Below the pieces are notes generated by a model. It saw nothing but the letters and a program-made list of their open reading frames with translations. It ran no database searches and was not told the DNA's origin. DNA of 64,000 bases from Diphasiastrum complanatum (lineage: Eukaryota; Streptophyta; Lycopodiopsida; Lycopodiales; Lycopodiaceae), in the NCBI GenBank assembly GCA_029204225.1, contig CM055097.1, positions 37,372,976-37,436,975 on the forward strand, given 5' to 3'. The position numbers and the translations under genes were made by a program. Positions 20,640 to 31,765 of the stretch are shown here, one piece after another. Numbering within the stretch: the first letter of the stretch is position 1; the number at the start of each line of letters is the position of its first letter.

Positions 20640-21180
20640 GAACGAAAATTGTTCGACCGTCTACATCTATGAAGATGTGTGTGCAGCATCAACATCAGAC
20701 ACACGAGAGGTGATTCTAGACTCAGGAGCCACCTCGCATTTTGTGACATCAAGACGAATCATGTATGATTTTAGAATTGCAGATCTCTCAAGATTCATAG
20801 TTCTTGGAGATGGATCTAGACACCAAGTGAATAGTATTGGTTCACTATGGCTCAACACCAACGACAGAGATAGACGACTCGAAGATGTTCTGTTCGTGCC
20901 TACTCTGTAGCAAGACTTGCTCTCTGTAGCAAGAATAGCAGATGCAGGGATGCGTGTGACGTTTTCTAATGAAGCATGCAATGTGATTGACGCCAGCACC
21001 AGCACTCTCATAGCTCAAGGTAGAAGGAAAGGCAACCTATATCATCTGAAGGTGCGCCTACCTGAAGATCAAATGCATCAGACCCATGACGACTCGCCAT
21101 ACACTCTGTGGCACAGAAGACTCTGCCACAGAACTCAATGGAACTTTACCAGACAAGTCATCATGGAGCAATAGCAGGGG
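20640..21180 (+). pseudogene. Cop-4 protease and gag-pre-integrase region
   Basis: EVILDSGATSHFVTSRR holds an intact aspartic-protease active site. RFIVLGDGSRHQVNSIG and LEDVLFVPTL follow, then a TAG stop at about 20908, then QDLLSVARIADAGMRVTF and YTLWHRRLCHRTQ, the pre-integrase block with Gly changed to Cys in RLGH. Protease cuts the polyprotein during particle maturation. Confidence 0.88.
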
Positions 21181-21199
21181 TCAGCATCTCGAATGCAAC

Positions 21200-22000
21200 C
21201 AGTTCAACCACTTGTGATGCATGCTTGAAGGCAAAATGTCACACACACCATTCGTCAAAGACTCCTATAGAACGACCAAGATTCTGGAGCTGGTGCACTC
21301 TGACATCTGCGGTCCATTCAACGTGATCTCAGTAGGATGTTCAAAATATTATATAACCTTCATTGATTATTATAGCAAGTTTGCCAGAGTGTATGTTATT
21401 TAGAATAAATCTGAAGCACTCGATAAATTCATAGAATATGTGAATTGGACAAAGAGATGCACAGGCAGCAAGGTGAAGCAGATCAGAACAGATCGAGGTG
21501 GCGAATATATCTTGAATCTCTTCACTGACTTCTGCAATGATCATGGTATCATTCACAGAGGAACTGCAGCCTACACACCGCAACACAACGGTGTTGCAGA
21601 ATGAAAGAACAGGATCCTAATGGAAGTAGCTAGATGCATGATGGCCTATTCGGGAGCTCCAAGGGCACTATGGGCTGAAGCAGTAGCTACAGCCGCATAC
21701 ATCCAGAACAGGACAAGTGAATCTGGTGTTCCTCATACGACACCACATGAGCTATGGTGGGGTAGAAAACCAAACCTGTCTCACGTCAGAATATTTGGCT
21801 GTGCAGCATATGCACATATTCTTGACAAGCTTCACAAGAAGCTTGATGAGAAAGCCGAGCAAGGATTTCTGGTAGGTTATGACAACAATTCGTCATACTA
21901 CAGAATCTACATGCCAGACATGAACATTGTGAAAACAGTGAGAGATGTCAAATTTGACGAGAGCAGGACAATGGCCAACAAAGATCCTGTCAGCTACGAA
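21200..22000 (+). pseudogene. Cop-4 integrase
   Basis: Zinc-finger remnant CDACLEGKMSHTPF, then LELVHSDICGPF (first Asp), ITFIDYYSKFARVYVI, a stop, RTDRGGEY (second Asp) and PQHNGVAE (catalytic Glu) followed by a TGA where Arg is expected. The open part from 21620 covers ARCMMAYSGAPRALWAEAV and VRIFGCAAYAHI to YSYRIY-like and VKFDES blocks. D, D and E are all retained, but three nonsense codons inactivate it. Confidence 0.9.
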
Positions 22001-22320
22001 GTTATGGAGAGACAGTACTATGACCTGCTACCAACGTCAGAGGGAGCAGAGGATGAACACGAAAACGAAGATTTTTTAATCGTCTCCCATTCGAGCGACG
22101 AATCAGACGAAGAAAGATTCGAGAGGCACCCTGCCGCCGCAGTTCCTGTAAACCAAGATGGTTTCGGACCGAGCAGAACAGACAAGGGCAAAGGCATAGC
22201 TATTCCAGGAGGATCTCCCAGAAGGTTGACAAGACCACGAAGAGCACTAGCAAGATATGTGCCAGGCAGCTCAGCTTCCACATCAGAAGAATTCTACGGA
22301 TTCAGTGACGAACCATAGAC
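22001..22320 (+). pseudogene. Cop-4 integrase-RT linker
   Basis: Acidic stretch (EGAEDEHENEDF, SSDESDEERFE) then a basic, proline-rich segment (GGSPRRLTRPRRALARY) and FYGFSDEP before a TAG. Cop-9 has the same FSDEPQTFEEA junction, with Gln where Cop-4 has the stop. Confidence 0.8.
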
Positions 22321-23090
22321 ATTTGAGGAGGCGATCGAAAGTCCAAAAAAGGATAGATGGATCCAAGCCATGAACGAAGAAATGGAGTCCATGAGGAAGA
22401 ACTAGGTATGGATGTTGGAGCCATTACCACATAAGCGCAAGACTGTCAAATGCAAATGGGTTTTCAAACTCAAATACGGACCAGACGGGAGTGTGACGAA
22501 ATACAATGCAAGACTGGTAGTGAAGGGTTTCTCTCAAAGATACGGTATTGACTACTCTGAAACCTTCTCTCCTGTCGTCAAACATTCGTCCCTGTGTCTG
22601 TTATTTGCATATGCAGCAGCTTATGACCTCAGGATTCACATTGAACGAGAAGACAGCCTTCTTGCATGGCGAATTAGACGAAGAAGTCTACATGGATCAA
22701 CCCCCAGGATTTGTCTCGAATTCACTTCCTGACTATGTATGCAGGATGCATAGAAGCATCTATGGTCTGAAATAGTCAGCCCGACAATGGTACAAGAAGA
22801 AAGATCAAGCCCTAAGATCATTAGGATTCAAGTCTCTGTTGGCTGGTTCCAATGTATATGTCAGAGTTACAGATGGGCAGATCATCATAGTGGCTTTATA
22901 TTTGGACGACAGTCTGATACTTTGCAGGAGTGAGCAACTGATTGCTGAGGTGAAGAAAGACATCTTGAAACATTTCGAGATAGTGGATCTGGGAGAAGCC
23001 AGGAGTTACCTAGGCTTACAAATTGAAAGGGACTATGAAGGAGGTAAGTTATACCTTCACCAGTCCAGATACACCCAAAAAAAATCCTAG
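22321..23090 (+). pseudogene. Cop-4 reverse transcriptase (YLDD)
   Basis: Blocks in order: DRWIQAMNEEMESM, KTVKCKWVFKLKYGPDG, YNARLVVKGFSQRYGIDYSE, then a frameshift, EKTAFLHGELDEEVYMDQPPGF, RSIYGLK-stop-SARQWYKKKDQALR, and IIVALYLDDSLIL with the catalytic box YLDD (22899-22910). VDLGEARSYLGLQIERDYEGG follows. YLDD keeps both Asp residues. Stops near 22403 and 22773 and frameshifts near 22640 and 23085 inactivate it. Confidence 0.9.
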
Positions 23091-23850
23091 AGGACTTTGG
23101 GATGCTGAACTGCAAAGCATCAAACACTCCAATGCTCGCAGGGACAGTACTGACGAATGACAACTGTCCAAAGACTGAGGAAGAGAGAGAACATATGCAG
23201 CTCACACCTTAAAGGAAGCTAATAGGATCACTGATGTACCTAGCAGACAACACACATCTTGATATTGCTTATGTCAGGATGAGCCAATTTTGCACTAATC
23301 CAAGCTCGACACATTGGAAGATTGCAGAATGAATTTTGCAATATCCTCAATTAACGAGGGATTATGGCTTGTGTTATTGTCATGGTGCAGGTCTCATGAT
23401 ACTTTCCTACAGTGATGCTAGCTGGGATTGTAAAAGCATCTCATGAGGATGCACCATCGCATCAGGAGCAGCAATTCTCTGGGTCAGCAAAAAGCAGACC
23501 GTTGTAGCCCAGTCGTCCTGTGAAGCACATAGCAGTAGCAAAGATGGCCAACGAAATAATTTGGCTAAGGCAATTTTTGGACGAATTGGACGAAACAAGG
23601 AACGAGCCACTGGTCTTGCAGATGGACAACACCTCTACAATACACCTGACAAAAGATCACATGTTCCATTCCAGAACGAAGCACATCGGGACCAAGTATC
23701 GCCTGATCAGGGATCTAATTGAGAAGAAGATGATGTAGACCACCTTCATAGAAACGAAAGATATGGTTGCTGACATCTTTACTAAAGCTCTGGACAAAGG
23801 ACTCTTTGAGAGGCAAAGGAGCAGTCTCGGGATCGTAAAGCTATCATGCT
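23091..23850 (+). pseudogene. Cop-4 RNase H
   Basis: After a frameshift: EDFGMLNCKASNTPM, RKLIGSLMYLADNTHLDIAY, then ILSYSDASWDCKSIS, ASGAAILWVSKKQTVVAQSSCEA, EIIWLRQFLDELDE, HLTKDHMFHSRTKHIGTKYR and FTKALDKGLFERQRSSLG. This is the copia RNase H and C-terminal tail. At least four stops are present. Confidence 0.88.
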
Positions 23851-23862
23851 TTGATAGGGAGC
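23851..23862 (+). other. Cop-4 polypurine tract
   Basis: TTGATAGGGAGC directly precedes the 3' LTR. Cop-9 has GAGAGGGAGC at the same place. Confidence 0.75.
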
Positions 23863-24322
23863 TAAAAAAACAAAAACATGAAACACGAAGAGTTTAGTGA
23901 ACACGAAAGTCAAAGGAAACAAAGACGAATGGTTCGCAAACACGAAAGTCAAAGGAGACGATCACAAACGGTTCGTGAACACGAAAGATTTACGAGCGAG
24001 ATTCTTTTGCAGTCCAGTACGAGAGAAAGACTAACGAACTAACGAAACCAATGGTGGAAACAAAACCAACGACGCGACACGAAAATTGTCACGAAACCCA
24101 TTTTGCCCTCACGCTCCAAAGAGTACCAGCAAAGATCACGCAAGTACCTAGAAGTACAGGAATTTGATCTGATGGCATGACGTCAGCAAATATTTTCCAA
24201 GGTCGTGGCTAATCTGCCACTCTTGTAATTCCCTGATTAGTTGTAGATGTTTAATCACTCTAATCTTAGATTTACGTAGAGTGACCATGCTTACTAGATA
24301 TACTTGACATATATCAGACTGT
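23863..24322 (+). repeat. Cop-4 3' LTR, truncated
   Basis: Aligns with 18515-19040 apart from a gap of about 70 bp near the start. Similarity ends at GACATATATCAG (24322), where the 5' LTR would continue for another ~500 bp. Confidence 0.85.
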
Positions 24323-24837
24323 GCAAAGACACGGGACAATCCGCAGAACTGGATTAAACAATGGATGAAGATTAAAACTGATAAGGAGAATAATCCAACA
24401 AATGCCTTAATAGGTAGCTAGTTCTTAGACAATAGCAATGCCTTGATAGTTAGAGAGTTCCTAGACAATAGGTTGAGGCTGAGACAATGTCTTAGATAGT
24501 TGAACTTTCCAAAAGCTTAGACAATTGCTTATATAATAGGTTAGAAACTTCATTAGGTATTGCCTTTAGACAATTGCTTATGTACTACCTTTAAATAGTT
24601 CGTTAGCAAGTGCATTTAAATAAAATGCACTCGACCTCCACACTCGAGACCTTTGTGGATCTTTATGGCTGATGAACTTATGTGTTTGAAAAGTGCAATT
24701 ATTTTATTAATGTGTAGATGTGTCAATCACAATGTTCTTTTTTGCAATCTATGAGTGATTTTAACAATATGGAGAACGAGAGCTTTGAGTGTGCACTACA
24801 TGTGATAATGGTCTGTATGACACATATGGCATCTTTG

Positions 24838-25361
24838 AAATTTTGACTATAGACCCCATTCTATTGGCAGAATGGTGCCTGCACTCTTATGTAAGCAAGT
24901 AATCAAATAGATTTCAAAAAATATAACAAAAAGGATTTCAAACATGTCGTACTAGTAAACTTTGAAAGAAACTCAAGAAAACATCAAGAAAATTCTAGCT
25001 TCCAATGTAAGTATAGCTAAATGTGAAAAGTTCTATCTTTTCAGACAAAGAATAGAGTTAGATTATATGCAAGTCATCAACCAAAATATTGCTATCAACT
25101 AGAACATTGTTTAAGAATGATTGAAAAAACATAAATCTTTGAGCCACTCGCGTATATTAGTATTTTAGTTATGTTATTATACACATATCTTACTGATAAC
25201 ATTTAGGTTCTCAATAAGAAAAAACATGCTGAACTTCGTCAACAATGAATATTTGACTGCCTACTTGTTGTTATATTTGGGTCTTGACCCATTGCGTGTT
25301 GAAAATTTGTACATATGAAATTGACTTTGTACATATAGAATGGGGTCTATAGTCAAAATTT
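24838..25361. mobile_element. MITE-like unit with 27-bp terminal inverted repeats
   Basis: AAATTTTGACTATAGACCCC plus seven further bases at 24838-24864 is repeated as its exact reverse complement at 25335-25361. The similarity extends outward a few bases with two mismatches (GCATCTTT / ACATCTCT). The 470-bp interior has no ORF. No clear target duplication was found. The superfamily is unknown. Confidence 0.6.
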
Positions 25362-26293
25362 TAGAGATGTTTAAGCATATTTATAAAGACCTATTTTTGA
25401 AGTAATGTTCAAAACCTTCAAGGCATCTTTGTAAAGTCTGAAGAATGCAATTTGTAGCCTTTATTTGTAAAACACACTCTTCAAAGGCAAACATGAATCA
25501 AAGGGCATGCAGTTAAACTTAATTTTTAGGCTATTTGTTAAGGCAGCCTTTGTTCATTTCTAAAGGCATTTTACTGTTGTTTCAAAGTCGTTGAATTTAA
25601 AGCCAATAATCATGATCTACCAGAGCGTCGAAGCAGTTAGGTTTCTAACTTGAGGGCAATATTCGGTTGATTTTGAAGGGCAGCTGTTAGGGCAACCAAG
25701 CGGATTTCTCCTGGCAACAGTAGTACCTTTCTCACGCATTGTCTAAATGGCATTTCCCACGTACATCCAGTGGCAGCGGCTGTTTTGAGCCACCGCACTA
25801 GCGCACTTCAGGCTGATTTTCAGTTAGCGAAGACACTCTAACTGCTATCTACTTTCTCTACACAGGGCAGCCACATGTTATACAAGATTTTTGATAGCCA
25901 AAGCACCATATTTTGTCAAAAGGTAGATTTATGGCTGTTTAGTTATAGTTCTCAGCAGCCTACAATCTTTAATACAGCAAGCGAACCTTCTACTTTCTCT
26001 TTGAGGACAACATCCTTAAGTGCTGATGCAACATCTTCTGGAATTTTATTTCCTGCAACAATCCAGCATATTTTTTCTTATTGCGAACCTAAATGTTATC
26101 AATAAGATACGTGTATTAAAAATTTACAAAGCATGTTTGGATTATACTTGAGGCACTACTGTAAGGTGAACAGAAACTGTTTTACAGTAGTTGAGGAGAG
26201 TTCCATGATTATTAGCAAATGTTGCAAATATGCAAATGCAAAATTTTTTACTGTCTGTAGTCAAAAAGAGCTCATGCATGCATATCTGAAATA

Positions 26294-26451
26294 TTGACTG
26301 CAGATACCATTCTGCCGGCAGAATGGTGCCTATGGTCAAAAAGAGTTCGTGCATCTTAAATAGGCACATATAAAATATTGACTACAGATACCATTCTGCC
26401 GGCATTCTACCGGTAGAATGGTATGTCCGGCAGAATGGTGTCTACAGTCAA
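26294..26451. repeat. Tandem foldback palindromes around CATTCTGCCGGCAGAATG
   Basis: 26306-26327 is a perfect 22-bp palindrome with core CCATTCTGCCGGCAGAATGG, inside longer imperfect arms TTGACTGCAG... / ...TATGGTCAA. 26388-26451 is a second, larger foldback with arms TTGACTACAGA / TCTACAGTCAA. It encloses a perfect 18-bp palindrome CATTCTACCGGTAGAATG at 26403-26420. The arm sequences resemble the inverted repeats at 24838 and 25361. Confidence 0.85.
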
Positions 26452-26712
26452 AAAGACAAAATGGAGCCTGCAATGAAAAGGTAGAATGGTATGTGTATGA
26501 AAAAAAGACAGTGGCATTTACCACTGGCATTTACCACCAAAGGGCCATTGCATGTCAATAAATAGCCTCACCGTGAAAACCCTATCATTCACATTCATTG
26601 GAAAATACTCACACAAGACTGGAAAAATACGAGAAAATCCGCAGAATTGGATAAACAACGGATAAAGATTAAAACCGATTAGTCGATTGGTAAGAAGGAG
26701 AATAATCCAACA

Positions 26713-28376
26713 CCCCTGTGGAAGCAGTCTGCATCAGGCCACAAATGTCGCTATGCACAAGGTCAAGCAAGCCCTTAGATGTATGAACCGAGTCTGAAAT
26801 GAAGGGACTTCTAGCATGCTTGCTGATAATACAGCTTTCGCATGAAAGGAAAATCTTGTACTAGACTCTGAGCTGACATTTGCTGAATATTGTTGAAGTT
26901 AAACATATCAGTTGATTCAGAAGTGGTTGTGTGAAGAGCTTGACTGTTAGAAGAGTAGCAATGGTTGAGATAGCCGCTTCTTCTTCCATAGGCTAGAACC
27001 TTCCGGGATTTGTCAAGAATTGTGCAGTCTTCTGTATCGAATTCGACCCTCCGACCTGAATCGGTGATTCTGCTAACTGGGAGCAGATTCTTGTTCAGAT
27101 TTGGAACGTGGAGAATGTTGGACAACAACTTGACTTCACCTCTTTTGAATTCAACTCTGATTGTTCCTTCAACTTCGATTGAATGTGATGAGTTGTCTCC
27201 AAGTTGCACAACTCGAGAGTGGATGAATGACTTATAGTCTTTGAACCAGACGCGATGGTGAGTCATGTGTTGAATTGCTCCAGAATCCAGATACTAGGAA
27301 TCGATATCTTGTTGTTCTCCTTCTTTGGTCATGAAAGCTGCTTCATCTTCTTGTTGTTGTTAATTTGAGTGACTAGTTGTAGCACTATGTGCTTGTTGTT
27401 GGAATTGCTTCTTTTTTTCGTTGTTGTATTTCAAAGTTCGGCAGTCCTTGATTTCGTGCCCAGTCCTCTTACTGTATCTGCAGAAAAGTTTCTGCACTAG
27501 TTGGAATGATGAAGAGCTTGAATTCGATCATGAATCGGAATTTGGTCCACAGACTGCATGTTGCTTTTCTTGTCAGTATAGTCTGACTTTGTAGATCTCT
27601 TGGATCTAAACTTCTGATTTTTTGAATATAGAGCTTGAGGATCCGATTCTGAACCTGAGGAGGATGCTGATCTTCTGATCTCCTCTTCTAGGAGCAGCGA
27701 AATTGCTCTTGATAGAGTGAGGTGCTCCTGGGTAGAAATTGCCATTACTCAATTTTCGTAGGCTTCTGGTAGACTCGATAATAGAGTCATGAGTGTATCG
27801 GAAACTTCTATGATTGAGCCAGTTGCAGTCATCTGCTCCATAAGATTTTTGAATGTGTTGAGATGCCTTGAAACACTATCTGCATCAGACATTCTGAGGG
27901 TGAAAAATTTCTTCCTCAGATGAAGCTTGGATGTAACGTCTCTGATGTTATAGAGAGTTGCTAGGATGTCCCATGCATCCTTAGCAGTCTGAGCAAACGT
28001 ATGTGGCTGATCTGAGTATCCTTGATGTTGAGGGTGATCATGGCAAATGTTTTGTCATCTCTCAGTCTCCACTTGGTGATGATGGCTGTATCACCTTCTG
28101 GTTTGAGCTCTGTGCCATCAATGATGTCCCACAGTTCTTTGGCTTGAAATATGACCTTCATCTTGAATTTCCAGAGATGGTAGTTATCTCCATCGAGTTT
28201 GTCAATGAGAGATGAACTAGATAATGGATTCATTTTGGTTGAACGAGATCGTTGGTAGGAACAACGATTGTCAGAATATTGTTGGCTGCGCATTTGCTTG
28301 AAAGACGTCTTGATGGAAACAAGACTGATAATCTGCAGTAGAAATGCAGATTACTGAAATGTCTGCTCTGATACCA
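26713..28376 (-). pseudogene. Cop-5: copia 5' half (gag, protease, pre-integrase)
   Basis: Minus strand. Gag opens at ATG 28233 (MNPLSSSSLIDKLDGDNYHLWKFKMK in part), with LWDIIDGTE, a frameshift near 28005, KDAWDILATLYNIRD and LTLSRAISLLLEEEIRR. A knuckle CRYSKRTGHEIKDC has its second Cys changed to Ser. YLDSGAIQHMTHHR is the protease active site. Then come LSNILHVPNLNKNLLPVSRI and, near 26750, LLDLVHSDICG, the start of integrase. Integrase core, RT and RNase H are missing because the element is cut at 26712. Confidence 0.88.
28365..28376 (-). other. Cop-5 primer binding site
   Basis: The minus strand is TGGTATCAGAGC, a perfect tRNA-iMet-type site, immediately after an LTR ending ACGACA. Confidence 0.92.
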
Positions 28377-28820
28377 TGTCGTAAAACGTGGGGATGATTG
28401 GCAACGGAAACTCGAAGCATTGAGTGTAGGCGTGTAAGAACGAAAACGCAACAGTTAGCAACATAAATATTCAAGTAGAATTATTCATACAAATTGCGCA
28501 AATGAACAATACAGTAGTGAGACAAAAATTGTGCTCTAATTAATATCAATAGTGAGTACAATGGCTTGAAGTAATAACTTCAACTTGTTGAGCGTGATAA
28601 CGCTGGCTACATATGAACTCTGATTAAAAAAGAACACACTTACATAGCTTGATTCAGCTAGTATATATATATTTACAAGTGTCGAGAGACAAATATCCTA
28701 TAAGCCTTGAATGCCATTTATGCTAGTCTTTGTATATGTACAAAGTGGGTAACCGCCCTTGGGATATTCAGCGGTCCAGCTGTTTCTAGGGTTGATGCTA
28801 AGTTGGCGACATCGGTCTGC
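28377..28820 (-). repeat. Cop-5 5' LTR (right edge approximate)
   Basis: Ends CGTTTTACGACA on the minus strand against the PBS. A TATATATATACTA promoter-like box is at about 28658-28672 (minus). No second copy is present, so the start near 28820 is a guess based on a TG at TGGCAGACCG. Confidence 0.65.
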
Positions 28821-29225
28821 CACTGTTGGAAAAAACTTGAAAAGCCCGAAGCTGTCCTTAGACTAAAGGTATGTAAATCCCGAAGGTGCCTTTAGACTGA
28901 AGGCATGTAAATCCCGAAGGTGCCTCTAGAGTGAAGGTAGAAAAAGGTGAAGGTAGAAAAAAGACGAAAAAGTCTAAGGTAGGCCAGAAATGGATTCCAA
29001 GGCATTCTGGCCACTATGTCACATTTTTTGCAAAAGTGCAAAAATGGCGAAATAGACAAAAGTGTCTTAAAAACGGTTAAGGCACAAAAAACTTAAAAGG
29101 GAAAAAATGTGAAGGTCCGAAACATGTAGTCGGCCTTTGGTTTTCAGGATGCTCATTACTTGAACGATTTTTCTTTAAGACTGAGCATAAGAAATCTAAC
29201 ATTATCAACTCAATTTATTTATTTA
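28821..29225. repeat. Short tandem repeats between Cop-5 and Gyp-2
   Basis: Near 28858-28965 a ~34-bp unit (GACT(A/G)AAGG(T/C)ATGTAAATCC, then CGAAGGTGCCT) repeats twice, followed by a shorter degenerate GAAGGTAGAAAAA pair. No gene. Confidence 0.7.
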
Positions 29226-29926
29226 CACTGTGTTGGGAATACCCCCAACATAGATCCATCCACACCATTTATAATAATGTTTCTTGGTGCAAATATTCTT
29301 AAAATATCCAAATATTCTAAAATAAACAATTCAATCAATTAAAATCTCTAGGAGATCCATCAAGTCTCAGACAATTATAACTCAATCCAGAGTACTGCAG
29401 TTACTCTAATGAGTTAATAGCCCCATTTCTAGCATCACATGCAAGAAATCAACAATTCATCTAAATCTCAATAGATTTAAATATCTCCTATAAATCTGGA
29501 GACATAGATTGAACTTGAACACAAACACTTAAAGACTACAATCTATAATAGAATACAATCCACTAATGTAGGCAAAACTCCACATAAGTAAAAACAATTT
29601 ACTTAACGATAAATGTTTGTGAGATCTATAGGACTCAATAAAATACTGGAGTAAAGATATTTGCACTTCCAAAGTGCTAATATGAAATCTCAACTCAATT
29701 AGTAAACTGGGAATTGCTCAACATACTTAGGAATCAATACATTTCTTGATTATCCTCTGATTAAGTATCCATCTATGATCTGTCAATCACAAATAATTAG
29801 ATTTTTATGATCTGTCAATCATAATTCATTGGAATCTCAAAACATACTTAATTGCTAAAGGATATTTATGTTTAATATACAACTCAGGAAATATATAAGA
29901 ATCATTCCAAAATCTTTTCCACTAGG
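29226..29926 (-). other. Probable Gyp-2 interior, left part
   Basis: AT-rich, no coding sequence. It is continuous with 41856 onward once Lard-A1 and one AAAAT copy are removed. The style matches the Gyp-1 spacer. The left end of Gyp-2 is not identifiable. Confidence 0.4.
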
Positions 29927-29931
29927 AAAAT
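29927..29931. other. Target site duplication AAAAT (left) of Lard-A1
   Basis: AAAAT precedes the LTR at 29932 and recurs at 41851-41855 after the opposite LTR. Confidence 0.75.
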
Positions 29932-30404
29932 AGTTGAAATTATGTTAGAATCTAGTGCAGTATGCAGATCACATCACACAATCACCATAGTCACTCCTCA
30001 TAAGCTCTCAAAGGTGGCACAACAAAAGTTATTAGATTACAAAGAAACACTGTACATATGGAGTATTCACAAACTGCATGAAAAGGCAGGTGTCCTAAAA
30101 TTGGCTTACCACCTGTCAAACTAAGGTCGGGCCCAATATGTCCAAATTCGACCGACAAACTTGGGACATGCCCCCAAGTATAGCAAGTACTGTAAATAAC
30201 TTTGTATAGGCTAATTCTTCCTATGTCAGGCTACCCAGCTAACCCAAATAGCCGTCTATGGGATCAGTGCCCGATCAATATATCCTAACGGGTCACGTCC
30301 CGATCACAACCATATACAGTAAGCCAAATAAACTGTACACTAATTACATCATCACATTTAGAGCTTACATAAAATGTATATCAGATTAACTCTGATTTCT
30401 AACT
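29932..30404 (-). repeat. Lard-A1 3' LTR
   Basis: Minus strand AGTTAGAAATCAGAG... to ...AATTTCAACT. It matches 35548-35777 + 41613-41850 and 45039-45480. A GGCTA...TAGCC stem-loop lies at about 30227-30252. Confidence 0.9.
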
Positions 30405-30416
30405 CTCTCCCTTAAG
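30405..30416 (-). other. Lard-A1 polypurine tract
   Basis: Minus strand TTAAGGGAGAG lies directly before the LTR start AGTTAG. Confidence 0.8.
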
Positions 30417-31348
30417 CTCAAATGTGATAAGAGAGAAAAACAATAATTTGTAGCAATGTCTGGAGTGTCCAAAAGATGTTATGCATGTCCTGCTACTCTG
30501 TACTTGACTCACACTCAAGCACACCAACAAACCACCAGGTTTGACTCACAAAGTATCATGTAAACATAATGCTCATACAGAGAGTCTACCATACTCTCGA
30601 CCAACTGACTCGTCCCCAATCCGACGTGAACACAAGTGGACCACATGAGCGACATGGCTCAAACTGAGGAAATCCCACTGCCACCATGAGACTTACATCC
30701 TCCATCTAGCTAGGCTGACATCCTATCAGACACTTACAAGTACGAACCTGTAAAGCTGACATAAATGAGCAACTGAGGCTCAACCTGAGAAAATCTTACT
30801 GCCACCATAAGACTATACCCTCACTGGATAAACAACTAGTAGACAATGACAAGTCAATGACAAGTCAATGAGCATAAATGACTATTTTGTTTCATTGTAG
30901 CACAAATGCACAACCACATAAAACTCCGACTCGGATCTAAACTCCCGTGACAAGGTAACATGCAAGCCCACACACACTCATGCAAACCAACACAAATGAT
31001 AAAGCGTCAAATACATGACCAAGGCCTGCCCAAACTGTGGTATCCTGTCGTACCAACACCTGTGTCACCTGTAGATCTGTTGCTACACCACTGGTCTCCA
31101 AATCAGGTCTCCAACCATGGCCTGCACCTGTACCAAGGTGCTCTCACGTCCAAGCATATCCAACTGTCCAATAAGTCCTGAAAGCTGATCCCCATCCATT
31201 CCCCATGCTCCAAGCACAAGAGTCTACCAAGGACTCAATGAATGAATGTACACAAACCTCACCATAGGCTATACTTGAGTAGCTCGCCTACCTCCCAGAG
31301 ATACTGAGATGATCTGTCTGTCCTACATCCCATGTAGGTTCAACCACT
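30417..31348 (-). other. Lard-A1 interior, 3' part
   Basis: Non-coding, C/A-rich on the plus strand, with scattered ACCTG words. No ORF of note. Confidence 0.55.
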
Positions 31349-31765
31349 AATGCACTGCGTGGATTTGCATGCAGTGCTTGAAGAAATCAGAGAAAGATCA
31401 ATATAGATGATTCTTTATGTTGTGTTTGATCTCGAATGCAAATGCTTCTGATGTTAATCGTGTGTCTGAGTTTTCTTGTTCTTTTTGAATTCCGCACCTT
31501 GGTTGAAACTATGTTAAATATTGTACTAATTTTATAAACGTAGATCAAGAGTGCCTGACTACACTCTGGAGGACTGTAGGAGTGATTTAGCTGGCAGTGT
31601 CCAGCGATCGCATCTGAACTCCATCCGAGTCGCAAGAGGATTTCTTTGCAAAAGCTTCGCGATACAGATTCTCATCAGTGGTATCAGAGCAAGTCATCAT
31701 GTCATATTCTGACATAGCCAAGAAGCTAGCAAATCTAGGACTAACGACCATCAATAAGAGCCATG
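31349..31765 (+). repeat. Cop-4-type LTR R/U5 end plus primer site and leader, stranded in Lard-A1
   Basis: From ATGCACTGCGTGG to CTCATCA (31677) it matches the 3' third of the Cop-4 5' LTR. Then come G and TGGTATCAGAGC (31679-31690, a perfect primer site) and about 70 bp of Cop-4-like leader (TGTCATATTCTGACATAGCC). Both ends are truncated and no coding follows. Orientation is opposite to Lard-A1. Confidence 0.85.

Larger units (their letters stand above)
18515..24322 (+). mobile_element. Cop-4: near-full-length copia element, 3' LTR truncated
   Basis: Order: 1036-bp LTR, PBS, gag, zinc knuckles, protease, integrase, RT, RNase H, PPT, partial 3' LTR. It inserted in Cop-3 between the codons of the LNFKSLEV block. 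The 3' LTR stops at 24322, where unrelated sequence begins, and it lacks about 70 bp near its start compared with the 5' LTR. Coding parts have several stops and at least four frameshifts. Confidence 0.9.
24323..26712. other. Non-coding block with flanking direct repeats
   Basis: No gene on either strand. The left edge (24323-24402) and right edge (26605-26712) share a diverged direct repeat: ATCCGCAGAACTGGAT / ATCCGCAGAATTGGAT, AAGATTAAAAC and GGAGAATAATCCAACA. This would fit the LTR ends of an unrecognised element. U3-like short repeats (TTAGACAAT) lie at 24425-24575, and an AATAAAATGCAC signal lies at 24618. Cop-4 and Cop-5 are each truncated at its edges. Confidence 0.5.

Noticed and set aside
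28858-28965. Short tandem repeats considered as a CRISPR array
   Set aside because: Only two full units without unique spacers, in a plant nuclear context; an ordinary tandem repeat.
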